Assembly (NCBI GenBank): GCA_963978905.1
Contig: OZ022259.1
Span: forward strand, 44,410,727-44,474,726
Direction of reading: 5' to 3'
DNA: 64,000 nucleotides
From: Trichostrongylus colubriformis
Taxonomy: Eukaryota; Nematoda; Chromadorea; Rhabditida; Trichostrongylidae
Numbering within the stretch: position 1 is the stretch's first letter; the number at the start of each line of letters is the position of its first letter. The notes under the pieces are model-generated. The model saw nothing but the letters and a program-made list of their open reading frames with translations. It did no database searches and was not told where the DNA came from. Below, piece by piece: positions 23,796-35,639 of this stretch. The translations under genes were made by a program, and so were the position numbers.

Positions 23796-23981
23796 ATGTC
23801 CGCGACTGAGAATCGGCAGAGGGATTAATAGTCCATTTTCTCGGGTTTCTGGGATTTTCGTGCTTTCGATTCTTTTTCGCTACCACCTTCCTCATCATGA
23901 CCAACTTTGTTCGAGCGGACACCATCATTATCGCTTCGCTCTTTTTGTTCAAAAAAGGTTAGTTAAATGAGGAAAACTTGC

Positions 23982-24152
23982 CGTGATCTCATTAAAGCCA
24001 AAGAATGGGTTTTTATCGAAATCTGGAACGATGACGTCCAACACAGTGACGTCTTGATTGAAGTATGCAAGTAGCCAAGAGAAATCAAATTCTGCGTTGA
24101 ACCGAGCCTCGTCCAAGGGTTCTTCGCTCAGCATCGGGAAGATACCGAATTT
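23982..24152 (-). CDS. M13 (neprilysin-like) metallopeptidase, internal exon
   Basis: 171 bp, 57 codons, phase 0 at both ends. The acceptor is GAGTTTAG. The donor is of the rarer GC type (ACG|GCAAGT). The exon begins KFGIFPMLSEEPLDEARF, runs through DFSWLLAYFNQ and ends PDFDKNPFFGFNEIT. This is the stretch after the conserved F-x-x-S-C in M13 peptidases, where K-x-G-x-(F/W)-P-(L/M) is followed about 35 residues on by V-x-P-D-x-K-N. Family members are membrane or secreted zinc endopeptidases that cleave small peptides. It joins the exon at 24,502-24,641 in phase. The zinc site (HExxH and ExxxD) was not found in this window. Confidence 0.75.
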
Positions 24153-24501
24153 CTAAACTCCAACTATGCGTTCGATAAAAAGGCACTTTCGCTTGATTTG
24201 CATGCTTTTTATGTTGGGGCGTTGAACGTGTTTATGTATCATAGTTGAGGGTGGCAACGTTGTCGCCTTTCCAAAAGGATTATCATAAATTTATGTTCAT
24301 GAAGTTCGGTGAGACTTTAGCGACCCTATATGATATCTCACCATTCATGTCATTCATATATAAGCAGCGCGATCGATCTTTCTGTATTTTCTTTTAAATT
24401 TTGAATGTGTGGGAACCGACCGAAGTGAAAAGAGTAGGCCAGTATTAGCCAGTTGACCCGACTAGTTAAAAGTAAAGGAAGAACAAGATTACGAAGCTTA
24501 C

Positions 24502-24641
24502 TTCGATTTTACCCATGACGTAGTCAATTCCGGAAATTCCGGTGGAATTCCACTCTTCTTCAGCCCGAATGCAACTGTGATAGAACTTGCGAACTTGCGT
24601 AATAGCATCAGATTTTGACTGCTCCGTCGAATTCAGTACTT
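24502..24641 (-). CDS. M13 (neprilysin-like) metallopeptidase, internal exon
   Basis: 140 bp exon with consensus acceptor (GGAATTTCAG, ending at 24,642) and donor (GAA|GTAAGC). One frame is open, beginning after two bases of a split codon and reading VLNSTEQSKSDAITQVRKFY, then HSCIRAEEEW and IDYVMGKIE. The F-Y-x-S-C motif is the conserved first-lobe signature of M13 peptidases (usually K-x-(F/Y)-(F/Y)-x-S-C). The preceding exon must end one base into a codon, so the exon at 28,462-28,632 cannot join it directly and one or more exons are missing between. Confidence 0.75.
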
Positions 24642-25299
24642 CTGAAATTCCGTAATAGAAATTTTCTTAGATTACAATTTTTCTGTAGCTGCAACACGAT
24701 TGATTCCGTTTTCATTCTTTAGTCGAACAGACTCTTCTAAACCCTGGTCTGATGTTTTACCTGAGCCTCATCGGAGCCATAAGACCAATTCTATTGGGTG
24801 GATTATCTCATAGGTACGGATGATATGAACGGTCGCAGAGACAGGAGAGAGAAGTTTTGAGAAGGGTACCAAGCGAAAAGAACTGTGTAAAGAAGTGCTA
24901 AAGGTTAAGGACTCCGGAGTTGTCAGTTGGACACAGTAAGTTTAGCTTCGTAAGCTATAGGGTCACGAATAGCAGTGTGCAGCACATTCCTTACGAAAAC
25001 TGAAACTCAAAAACTGTTTTAGGGCGATAGTGGAATGTTGGCGAGATTCGACTATTCACAGAGACGCCAAGACGCCATAAATACGGTGACAGGGCAGTTT
25101 TGCTGCAGAAAATGCATCCTAGGTCTAGGCTATTCATCTTTAGGTCCTTTTTTTTAATCTGGAATTGACAACAGAATAAACATTGACACAATCGCTTCTA
25201 ATACAGATCTCACCTCAGAGGCGCATGTGGTATGTGCTTTTAGACTCAGCGGCACGTGCTCTGCCTCACTTTTTATCAGCGAAAATTTGTCCAACTTGT

Positions 25300-28290
25300 A
25301 GGTTCAACTATGATAACATAAGTGTTTGTTCCAGTAAGGATCACGGAAAGATGGAAGTGGTAGGAGTGTTGTTCGCAACCAACCGCACCCTCTCCTTATT
25401 GATGAATTTGGAGTGGGACTTATCTACCGAACGAATACCGTTAAGATTACAAAGCTTGAAAAAGCTACGATCAGTTGGAAAATCTGCTTCACGGGTATTT
25501 CAAAAGGACCCACATGTAAGCTCCAATGAAAGTGCCCAGACACTACAGCAAAGCAGCCACTTGAAAAAGTAGACACCAAAAATCAAGTAGTCATTGATCC
25601 GAGAACGGTAGCGCCAACGGAAAGCTGGACGATGCTCGAGGTCATACCAAAAAATGAAGCGGCGGTTTCCTAGAACGCGGAGGCCCAACAGGAAGCAGTT
25701 CAACAGCGTAAGGAGCCGTGTAAGCATTTCACAAAACTAAAAGCGCATCAGGGCTCTGCAGAAATGGCCGTCTGCAAAAGCCGATGAGGCTGGCCAAGGA
25801 TGCCGTGGCCAAAGCAGGGAAATACTATAGGCAGATGCCTCATGTAAAAGTTGGGTGATATAGATTCAGGAACTTCATATTTCATGTGGCTTTAACCTCA
25901 CCTCAAGCCAAGCAATCAGCCATGGTATTCAAGCTCGCAAAAAAACTTCGAAGGTGTCACACTGAGAAAGCCGATTGTTCAAAAGCAGGTGGCAGGAGAA
26001 ATATCGTCATGTGCATACCGTCATGTACAGCTCTAAGTTCATTCCCTTCCTACTCAATCTGATGGATTTCATGCTAAGAGATAGCATAGAAGAAAAATTG
26101 TCCCAAGTTGAGGAATGATATCCAGTACAGGCAATCCCTCGCGATTAGACGGCAAGAAGAACAGCTGAATGATTTCTGAGGGAAGCAAAAAGCCAGACAG
26201 GCCGCTCTGTGAAGATATCGAAAGGTGGACGTCCGATAACTAACCATTTAGCTGGTGTAGGCTGTGTATTTGCTGTGTGTGAGGCAACGAAGTATCGAAT
26301 GAATGCGAAGTGGATGAAATGTGGAACTCCACTCTATGAGAGTGAAAGGCTTCAGGATGATCGAAGGCATTGTATAAGTGCAATAAGAGTCGAATAACAG
26401 TGAACTTAGAACTATAACGCAGATCCAGGAAAGGAACTACACGTCATCGAGAAATCACGCAACAAGCGCTAGAAAATAGGAAATTCTGCTCATCTTCAAA
26501 ATTCAAGCAATTCGCCAAGCTGCATGGCTGTTGGCAAATGTGGGTGAAATGAACTGGCCCCAATCAGCTTTTTGGGCTTGATCTGAGATATGGGCTTTTG
26601 GCTAAGGATTAAAAAACACATTTTCCTCAGCAGTAACTAATCATGATCGCTGCTCAAGAAAATGTGACGAATTTTGACAGCTTTTTGTGTTTGCAGAACT
26701 TACTAACTTCTCTGTTCTTGTTCATAAAGATCTTTAATTTCTTTAATTGTTAATTGTCTCTAATTGTTCTTTAATTTACTGCCTGGTGATATTATTTCCC
26801 AGTTCATCAAAGTGTCATTTGTATTGGCTATCCAACTTCCATAGAAAATTGGTAAAAATCTACTCAACTATGACAACATAAGTGTTCGTTCCAGTGAAGG
26901 TCACGGAAGTGATGAAAGTGGAAAGAATGTTGTTCCCAACCAACCGCTCCTCACCTTATTGATAATTTCGGAGTAGGACCTATCTACCAAACAAACACCG
27001 TTGAGATTGAAACAGCTTCAGAAAAGAGTCACCATCAATTCGAAAATCTGCGTCATGGGTATTCCAAAAGGACCCATATGAGAGTTTCTTTCTGAGCATA
27101 TAAGAGTTCCTTTTTTTTTGAAAGAGCCTTGACCCTGCAGCCAAGCAGAGCCACTTAAAAAAAGGAGTCATTGATCGGGTAACGGTAGTGCCAAGAGAAC
27201 GCCGGACCATGCTCTTGGTTGTGTTCTGGCACGCGGAGGCCAAACAGCAAATAGTTCAACAACGTAAGGAGCCGTGCAAACATTTCGCAAAACTAACGCT
27301 CTGCAGGAATGGTACTCTGCAAAAGCTGATGACGCTGGCCAAGGATGGCGTAGCCAAAACAAGGAAATATGAGGATGTCGTCATACGAAAGTTGGATGTA
27401 TAGAGGCAGAAACTTCAACCTCAATAAGCCAAACAAGTAAACTGGTGGTCAAACTCGCAAAAAAACCTTGAAGTTGTCGTCAGCTCTAAGTTCAACCTTT
27501 CTACTCACTCTGGATGTCACGATAAAGGATTTTATGCTAAGAGATAGCTAAGAAGCGAAGGGTCAAGGTGAAGGAATGGCTTGCAACTCTGGGAGTCGCT
27601 CATGACTAAACGTCAAGAAGAACAGCTGAACGATTTCCTCGACCGAAGAGATGGACTCCGATAACCATGAATCATTTTAGCTGGTGTAGGCCGTGTGTTT
27701 GCTGTATGTAACGCATTGAAGTATCGAATGAATGGGACGTGGATGAGATGTAAAACTCTACTGAACTATTATGAGATTGAAAGTGCTTCACAATGATCAA
27801 GAGCAATGTATACTGCACAGCAATAGGAGCCGCATTGGCTGTGAATTCAAGACTATAACGCAGATCCAGGAAAGGAACTGCACATCATCGAGTATTCATA
27901 CAACAAGCGCTAGGAAAAAGAGGAAAATCTGCTCATCTTCAAAATTCAAGCAATCTGCTTAGCTACATGTATGTCTGCTTACTGTTGACAAATGTGTATG
28001 AAGTGAAGGGCTCCCAATCAGTTGTTTTAAGCTTGATCAGAGATATGGGCTTTTGAGACTTAAGATCAAAAAACATGACATTTTCCTCAGCAGTAACTAA
28101 TCATGATCGCTGCTCAAGAAAATATGACCAGATTTCGACAGCTTTTTGTGTTTACCAAACTCACTGACCTCTCTGTTCCTGTTCATACAGACGAGACATT
28201 TTACTAAATGGTGATATTACCTCCCAATTCATCAAAGTGTCATTTGTATTAACTATCCAATTCCCGCATGAAAACTGATAAAAGTCTTCG
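25300..28290 (+). repeat. Tandem duplication, period about 1.56 kb, containing decayed LINE sequence
   Basis: Copy 1 (about 25,300-26,865) and copy 2 (about 26,866-28,290) share the CATAAGTGTT(T/C)GTTCCAGT start, the CCAAAAGGACCCA segment, and the block TCCTCAGCAGTAACTAATCA near their ends. They differ by many indels. Both contain plus-strand scraps (AKDAVAKA in copy 1, AKDGVAKTRKYEDVVIRKLD in copy 2) resembling the linker between endonuclease and RT in RTE-type LINEs. The duplication lies in the presumed first intron of the M13 gene. Confidence 0.7.
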
Positions 28291-28461
28291 CATGGATCCA
28301 CCTGCATTAGTCTTTTGAGTGGTGTGACTGCAAGCTCTTTCTCCTAATGGTATTGCAGTAGAATAAAGGTATTCTCGCAGCTTTCATGTGATAACGTCAT
28401 GATTAATTTCTGATCATGCTTACATAAAGCTTTCCTGAAGGCGATTGCTTGGGTCACTCAC

Positions 28462-28632
28462 CTTGTAATTCACGGAGTAGTTCAAGTAATCAGTGAGTTT
28501 AATAAAATCTGATGCGTCGTTAGTTTTCAAAGATTTTTCGCATGGATTAGTGAACTGAAGGCTGCTGATACACGGAAGAATAATAAGCAGTCCAAAGTGC
28601 ATGGTGAATTGCATCAATTTCAACCTGAACAT
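28462..28632 (-). CDS. Signal-peptide first exon, probably of the M13 peptidase gene
   Basis: 171 bp from ATG at 28,632 to a consensus donor (AAG|GTGAGT). The 57 residues begin with a short basic start, then a hydrophobic core (MHFGLLIILPCISSL), as in a secretory signal or signal anchor. They end DFIKLTDYLNYSVNYK. M13 proteins carry (L/M)-N-x-S-V-(N/D)-x-x-V-D-P-C at this point, so this exon fits just before the D-P-C-x-D-F-Y segment. That segment was not found before 24,641. Gene membership is inferred from strand, spacing and this fit. The in-frame start at MQFT is an alternative. Confidence 0.5.
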
Positions 28633-28639
28633 ATAATAA

Positions 28640-29640
28640 GAAGATGTGATTGGAATGCATCCATCACAGCGTTACAGCCACAGGTGTAGCAGAAGGCACA
28701 CAATGATTTCAATGCGGGCTATCGCGCGTAAAAATGAGATTTACGGAACATCTTTGTCCATGTTATAGAGGAATGCAAGAGAAACTGCCGAAATCTAGAT
28801 TGCTGACCTCTCCACTGCACTACTTCTTAGCGCTCATGTTTACGGGAAAGAGGTAATCGCTAGAACTGGAGACCTCACGACTGAATTCCGCATTGCGACA
28901 CCAAACAAAACAGCTCTTGATTGTTTTTTTTTGACGGAACAGAAATAGCTCTGATTAGCATTTTCGACGGAATAGAAAAATTTTAGGAACGAACATGAAC
29001 TTTAAAGCTCTACCAGTATCCATCTTTTTAGGAGTTCCGAGAAGGGATGCTGAAAGATTAAAGTGCAAACGCGGTTCCATCTTCCGGCAGACCACCGTCT
29101 AACTCCGTGTTATATGGTTCGGCAGACGGGATAGAACTCTTGGTAAATTTGATTTTCAACCGTTGGTTTTTTAGTGCTCAGAACTTGAGGTTAAAGAGGG
29201 TAGAAAGAATCTATTTATGCGGGTGGCAGACACAATTTGGCTTTCGTGAATTGGCACTAAAACACAGCGGCACGCAAAGGCGGAGCAGATTAATGTCACC
29301 GCTGTACGATGATTGACTGCAAAAGAAGGAACGCGCGAAAATTTACATGGTTTTTCTCCTTATTTGATTTCCATAAGAGATGTGGTTTTGGTGTGTAGCA
29401 AATCATGACTTGCCTCTACAGCAAAGGAACGATTCAGGAACATTTTACCCCATTACATCCCTCAGTTTCATTGAAATGTGCTTTGTATATGTGTTTGACG
29501 AGTCTGAACCACAAACAAAGCTCTGTTTAGACTTTCCCGAATGTGTGGCCCTACGTGTATTTCTATACTGAGTGCTACCCTAACAGATATCTCTAAAAAT
29601 ACATATCACTATTTGGAATACTGCAGACTTAGCAATTGAA
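28640..29640. other. Upstream of the M13 first exon; no gene assigned
   Basis: Would hold the promoter of the minus-strand gene. No core promoter motif stands out. Plus-strand frames of 63-69 codons (29,107-29,571) lack splice support. Confidence 0.3.
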
Positions 29641-29648
29641 ACATCCCT

Positions 29649-29870
29649 TTGCTACTGATATCGGAGTACAAAGAATCACTTGCTGAGCTTCAAGTGCTCA
29701 AGCTATTGAGTGCCGATAATCTAGTCATTTACTATTACAGCAGTTTTTGCTACGCGATGATCCTCGCTCACGAAACTGGCAACTTCATCGAATCCACACT
29801 CATCCTCACGTCCATTAGTGCCACTCATTGGACACAGGAATTGAAGAGCGTGCTCTCTGATGGTAAGTCC
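29649..29870 (+). CDS. Candidate exon, unknown protein
   Basis: Open frame ending at a strong donor (GATG|GTAAGT, about 29,869). It reads SLAELQVLKLLSADNL, then YAMILAHETGNFIESTLI and WTQELKSVLSDG. Acceptors are possible at ATTACAG near 29,740 or further upstream. No family recognised and no downstream partner exon was found before the repeats at 29.9 kb. Confidence 0.3.
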
Positions 29871-29934
29871 ACCATTCGCTTCAGCCCTCCAAGTACTTTA
29901 TGATAGCTTTCTGAGCCGGCCATTACTTGTGAAA

Positions 29935-30310
29935 AATTGCAATCGTTTCCATTAACACGGTTACCCACTCTGTGATCGGTTCAGCTCAAACGGCAGTGCT
30001 CCTCCCATAACCCAACATACTGTATGCCATCCCATTGTGCCGACACCTATGCGACGTCAGCGCACCACAGAATGACGGCGAGGGTACGAAATAGATGTCT
30101 ATATAAGTAGCAGGTGCTGTCGCCACGATAACATGGCCTTATAATGATACTCCAACACCCATCGATTTCTATCGACTTAGAGCGGTTGCTTTGCTCTATA
30201 ATTCTAATCGCAATAATTTACTTGCGGAAGGGCAGACATACAGACCGACATACAAACCGACACACAAAGGGAATGGTTCAATAATAGAGGAATATCCGAC
30301 AGCCAAAGTC
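29935..30310 (+). repeat. Family-R head fragment
   Basis: Contains the GTGCCGACACCTATGCGACG block, a TATATAAG motif, and the terminal CAGACATACAGACCGACA head (about 30,236). It parallels 22,325-23,795 (minus) and 52,754-53,010 (reverse). Confidence 0.65.
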
Positions 30311-30514
30311 CACCACTTTCAGAAAGCTCAGATGATTCAGCGGTTGACATTTCTCATTACAATGTTCGGAGTAAATGAATGTGTTTACCCACTCATCATT
30401 TACCACTTCGGCTAAACTCGTTACTATTGGGAGTTTATATAGTTTAGGGATCAGAATTTTTGTGTTCGATTGCATAGATTAGTAGCAATTTGACCACCTG
30501 TAACGCATCCATTT

Positions 30515-32130
30515 TCTTACATAACAGTTTTGGTCACGCGATGTACCTCACGCGTCAAATAGCACTGGTGAGCTGCGGACCACTTCTAAGATAATCTAGA
30601 CAGAACTAACACAGCAATGGGGCTTAGCAAAAATAGGATGTGGGGTTTTATTGAATTCATATTTATGCTGGTGAAGTCATCTATTGGTACCACCCGTTTT
30701 TTACAGTAATCGGTACCGCGACTGCACCCCATGATGGTAGGATCCACTTTTCATTCACTCGACTCTCTCCCGCATCGTGAAAGCTCACTGAACCGTCTAG
30801 GACGTGGTAAGAAGACTGCAATCGCTCTCATCCAGGCAATTACCCACTTTGATCGGGAACTTCGAGAACCGAGTACACCTGCGTGCTATCACAGTGTGCT
30901 GACACCTGGTGCGACGTCAGGTCAGCACACCGTAGAATGGGTGCAGGTGCACGTGGTACGTGGTTATACATGTAGGAAATGCTATCACAACTATAATATA
31001 GCCATGGATTGAGTCCAACACCAATTAGTATCCCTCATACTTGAGAGGTCGATTTCCCCATCATTTCTCCAATTATTGCCTATCACAACCACTCACTTGC
31101 GGACGGACAGACATACAGACCGACACACAAAGTTAGTCGTTTACATATTCCTTGTCCTACTCTATATAGTTCGTTTAGTATGTGTGTGCGCGGGTGTGTC
31201 TGTCCGTTTGTCATGGAATTCATATCCCACAATACAGGATATAGGGGGCGGGGGGAGGTAAAAAGGACCCTGGTGGCGATAGTCACCAAAGCCATTTAGC
31301 CTTTCGCGTTGACCCTATGCGCTGGCACCCCTAGGTGTTTTGCGGAGTGGGACGGGGACGTGAATGATTCATGATGCAAGTTGATAATAGTTGGTAGGAT
31401 ATGATAAGGTACGTGAGAAGGCAAATCTCGCCATATCCGTTTCGTCTTTTGCGTTGTCTCAACATACAGCGCTGACACTCATACGTGTTCAGTAGGTCGG
31501 GACAGGGACATTAATAGTAAGTGATCCAAATTGATGACGGTCGATAAGAAACAAAAAGGAGCGTAAAAGAGCTAAGTTCGTTTAGGCCGTTCCGCTTGTC
31601 CTGTTGATCCTACAGCGCTGACACTCTTACTTGTTTTGCGAGATAGAACGGGGCATTAATTGAGTGTAATTCGAGCTGATAACGTTTGATAAGATTTGGT
31701 AAGAAGCGTCGGAAGGCAAATGTCGCCAATTCCGTTTCGCTTTTTCGGCTGACAGTGCACTATTCGCATTCACGCATTGCAGGGTCAGAAAACTTTAACG
31801 GTGACTTATCAAATTTGATAACGGCAAACAGGGGCTAATAAGAGCCATTAGGAGGTGGATGGGTCAAAATCCAGTACACATCTTACAACTACTATACGTT
31901 CGCTATAGTAAAAGTGTTTTATGCTCAGTGCCACCGAGCGAACACATCTCATTTATATTTTGATATCGTTGTTGATGTTTCATACCCAGAATTGCTTAGC
32001 GTTCCAAATAATAGTGCACGTCTTTTGATGCTGCCATCAACATGGATGACCAAGATGCGACCCAGATTTGCGAAAGCAATGCAAGTAATTAATTCTCTCA
32101 TGCCGTGCCAGCAACAATACTGGGTATAGA
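30515..32130 (+). repeat. Family-R copy with tandem subrepeats
   Basis: 30,515-31,140 matches, in reverse, 52,690-53,345. The GCGGACGGACAGACATACAG head is at about 31,096. A TGTCTGTCCGTTTGTCATGG segment (31,197) follows. Then about four subrepeats of 144-150 bp carry TCCGTTTCG, GCGCTG(A/G)CAC and GATAAG landmarks at about 31,290, 31,435, 31,585 and 31,730. The unit ends near 32,130 beside CAGCAACAATACTGGGTAT, which recurs at 44,412. No protein-coding capacity was seen. Confidence 0.7.
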
Positions 32131-32413
32131 ATGGATTCAATCAAACGCAAAAACTCCCATATCCATGAACTCCATATCTCGATTTCCATATCGATCCATA
32201 AACTATTTGTACTCCCAATATTGACCACTTTAGCCAATGTGTTTCGTTCCCGGATCCATTCACATTCATCGTTGATATCATTCCAACGAGATGTATCTAC
32301 CGCTAAATCATTTGGACCTCAAAAAAAATCTGGCCCTCTTCAGCGGTACGATATGCAGTAGTAAATCTTTAGATTACCGGAAACCCAATAGCTTGAAGGC
32401 ACACCATATAATC

Positions 32414-32790
32414 GATTAGTGGCTTATTTCTTTGGTGGCTTACTTCTTCGGGCGAGTGGGTCTCTAGATAACTGCTCAGGCTGCACCTTTATTGCGGCTG
32501 CACGGTGCACACTCCTGTGCCTGCTCGAACACAACCATGACACACCCACCCGGCCATATCACTTGTGAAGGAGAAGGAAACTTGCGATAAGGGAAGAAAT
32601 TAGTTGAATCAACCATTTTAATAGTGAAAGCAGCTTTCACATTGGAAATTTATTCGTCTAGGGTCGGGTGTAGGCTTGATTGTGTTTAGGCTGGCACAAA
32701 ACCGTGGGGGTGTATCGTAAAGCCGCAACAAAGGCCAGCCTGAGCTGTTATTCAATGACCTACTTGATCAAAGAAAGTGGGCCACTAATC
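32414..32790. mobile_element. MITE-like element with about 110 bp terminal inverted repeats
   Basis: The left end starts GATTAGTGGC and the right end finishes GCCACTAATC. The arms (about 32,414-32,520 and 32,690-32,790) share CTCAGGCTG and TTGCGGCT blocks in mirrored order. The core is non-coding. No clear target duplication. A non-autonomous DNA transposon is the simplest reading. Confidence 0.55.
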
Positions 32791-32799
32791 TGATCATCG

Positions 32800-33750
32800 C
32801 GTGATGTGCCTTTAAGCACCAACTGCTGAGCAGCCATTTACTTTGTGCTGCGTATTAGGTGCAACGGGATTTTGACAGCCAAATTACGTGGAATTTCAAA
32901 TAGTGTTTGCATTTGCAGGGAAACCAGTACGGCTAGCGACCAGTGCTGCGCATATTACAATGTGGGATTGTGTGTTGTGGACATTCGTCCAATTCTCCAT
33001 TACATACCTCTTTTGCGTCATTCACGCAGCACTGTGTGATAAACCAGTAAACAACCAGTTTTAATATGAGAGCTTCATTTCCACCTTGGCAAAGCAGTGT
33101 GATCACGTCGGCCTAGGTTGGGCATGAGGGAATGCCTTTCATAACTATACACGCACCCTTGAAAACACCACAAATGAACTTCGTGGAGGTTCTTCACAAA
33201 AGGTCTTATTTCTGTCAGAGTCAGAATGCTCGATGACCTTTGTAGAATAGTTTCGAAACAAATCGACCATTTTTTTAGCATTTGGCTACTATATGCACCA
33301 TTTCATGAGTATAGACGCACTTCAGAAATTTTGATCAAACAGGATATTTCAACAAGGAAAGATGTCTTACCGATGAAGCAGTAAACATTAACGACTATTG
33401 TGCATCTTATTAGCAAATGCCACGAAGTTCGCTTCCTTTCGAACCAACCAGACCCCATTTCGCGCCCTGCACACGGCACGTTTGAGCAGTAGTAGGATTT
33501 CTCGCTAACTGTGCCCTTCAAAGCGGGTTGTCTTTCATTTCTTACATGTCTCGATTATCATACAATCAAAAGGAGATATATACTACATTAATAAAGGTAA
33601 CACCATAGGAAGAACATCAGATTGGACGACTTGTACCGAACTTATCAATATACTGTGGTAGAGTCCAGACCAGTTAATGGCTTACACTTCGAAAGCAGTG
33701 GTATGAAGGGCAGTCGAACAAAGCAGCAATGTTGTCCGATACCAATTCAG
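32800..33750. other. No gene recognised
   Basis: Short frames only; nothing supported by splice sites or motifs. Confidence 0.35.
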
Positions 33751-34127
33751 TCCGGCTCCTCAACTTTATAGGGCCTCACGAAGGAGCTCGGCTTCGTTTT
33801 GCTAGGCGTAACCTGGAGACAGACTGGTAGCAGAAATGCGGCCTTCTCACAGAGCTTCTGGAGTCAAAATACCATGTTTGGATGGTATTTTCCGACGAGT
33901 ACAAGATCAGCAAGAACGGTTCATGTGACCATGCCTATTACTGAGCAGATCTTCGCAAGCAGCAGGAGTACTTCAGTGAAGCGCATCTTCGGTGGATGCA
34001 GGGTTATGGTTTGAGTAGGATCCAACCAACGGGGGAAGCTCAAGAGAGCATGCGCATCCTATCGGATGAACTCGTCGGATTATCAGAACCTAGTCGGACC
34101 TCACTTGTTACCTTTTCCGACGAATTA

Positions 34128-35021
34128 TTAGGTTAATTTATAATAAATCGGACAAATTGACCAATTTTAATCATTGTCGTACAACTTTTTTACGACAACA
34201 GGGATTCACTTGAAATATACTCCATCTTTATCGATGACCTTCTGCCACGGTATAGGCAGATCATGGATGCCCTTGCTCCAGAAGGCCGGAAGCTGGAGCT
34301 CGAAGAAGTTGCCGAGTGCCGCCTTGACCTCGTCGCGAGTTTTGAAGTCTTGGCCGTCCAGGTGGCGTTGGCTGTGGGAGAAAAGGTAGAAATCTGAAGG
34401 GGCCAGGTTTGGAGAGTACGGTAGGTATAGAAGTACGGTCCAACTGTACGACAGCAGCTCGGCCTTGGTCGATCTTGCGAAGTGCGGTCTGTGGAAGTAG
34501 ACACGTTGTCGTGCTGGAAGTAGACATGTGACCGCCGCCGTAGCGAACTTTGGACATTGGCCTTTAATTCTCGTAATTGACGAACGTAGACGTCGGCGGA
34601 TACTGTGGTACCTTCATCGAGCAGCTCCCAGTACTCTACGCCGTGTACGCTCCACCAACCGCGGTTTTCGTCTTCGATGGAATAGTCGCCTGACGCAAAC
34701 TTCGAATGCTACAACTACAGTGTACTTCTGCCGGGGGCATGCTCCTTGTGAACTTCTATCAGACGTCTGCCGATATCCGCGGGTTCCTGGCCAGATAGCG
34801 ATATAAATAGTATGACGTTGCGGATGTGGTCTCTGGACCGCTTGAAATCGTGCGGCATTGTGGCGGAATGAATTTACTTTAGAGTTATTATTTTGCGGTA
34901 CTTCGAAGAGCTTTTCATATTCATTCCAACCTCACGCGTCCATTTTCGTGAATTCGTTACTGAGTAATGATCTCTAGAAATCATCACTACCATTTGTCCG
35001 ATTTATTAAGAATCAACCTAA
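34128..35021 (-). mobile_element. Mariner-family element, internally deleted
   Basis: 29 bp terminal inverted repeats, 34,128-34,156 and 34,993-35,021, begin TTAGGTTRATT and end ATCGGACAAA, with three differences. A TA dinucleotide flanks each side (34,126-34,127 and 35,022-35,023), the expected target duplication for this superfamily. At 894 bp it is about 400 bp shorter than a typical full mariner. The loss is explained by a deletion in the transposase frame. Confidence 0.9.
34206..34858 (-). pseudogene. Mariner transposase, deleted in the middle
   Basis: The minus-strand start MPHDFKRSRDHIRN at 34,858 is a typical mariner N-terminus. Two stops follow near 34,716-34,725. FASGDYSIEDEN is then joined directly to GVEYWELLDEGTTVSADVY, skipping the segment that normally carries the first catalytic Asp. 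The second Asp survives in YFQHDN (about 34,520). The third survives in PYSPNLAPSDFYLFSH, in another frame (about 34,400). The C-terminus FWSKGIHDLPIPWQKVID ends with TGA at 34,206. Spacing of the last two Asp fits the mariner D,D34D class. It cannot be active. Confidence 0.85.
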
Positions 35022-35639
35022 TACATCGAAGGAGCCTCCACCTTCCAGCAAGACAACGCTGCCACCCACAAGAACCACTTCACAATGGCGAGCTTAAAGG
35101 AGGCAAGTGTATCTGCCATAAAATTGTCTGCTTGTGCATCTGATGTAAGCCCCATGAAAAACATCTGGGATGTTTCATATCAACGGAATTAACGGAGAAG
35201 GACTTTTACCATATGAAAGTAGTGATCGCTCAGGCTTGTAAACAGTTTGATTCAAAACTGATGAATAAGCTACTGACATCAATGCCAAAGTGCCTTTTCA
35301 AACCTGTCATGAGTCACAGAGGACTGGGAAATTACTCAAAAGTTTCACTTACCTGGTTCTCATAATAAAGTTAATGGAGCTCCCAGGTGTGTCTATACTT
35401 ATGGTACGGTGCATATAGCTATAGCCCTTTCGGGAAAGACCTATTTTTTCATATTCCATACAAGTTGTTTTACAGAGGTTATTGAGCATGCTTCGTGATA
35501 GAAACAAATTTTTGCCAGCGACCTCCACGAAATTCAGTTATGGTGTTTTTTAGGTTGCGACTATATGTACTTATGAAACGCACTGCAGTACGACTAGCGA
35601 ATAGAGGGTTGCACTCATGAGTGAGCCCACATACCTAAG

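Larger units (their letters stand above)
33760..35390 (+). pseudogene. Tc3-like (Tc1/mariner superfamily) transposase remnant, split by a mariner
   Basis: The catalytic half of a Tc1/Tc3-type DDE transposase can be followed across the inserted mariner. Upstream are RFARRNLETDW and MVFSDEYKIS (about 33,875; first catalytic Asp in FSDE). Then come DLRKQQEYF, KRIFGG and RMNSSDYQNLVGPHLLPFPT, which ends at the mariner. After it comes IEGASTFQQDNAATHKN (about 35,025-35,075; the Q-Q-D-N box with the second Asp). The remains of the S-P-(D/M)-(L/K)-N-P-I-E-N-x-W box follow as VSPMKNIWD, with the third acidic residue lost, and then a decayed C-terminus ending near MPKCLFKPV (35,280). Several frameshifts and stops. 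Terminal repeats were not found. Confidence 0.7.

Noticed and set aside
31290..31800. CRISPR-like array
   Set aside because: The subrepeats are about 146 bp, contiguous and diverged, with no constant repeat/unique spacer alternation. The setting is eukaryotic.
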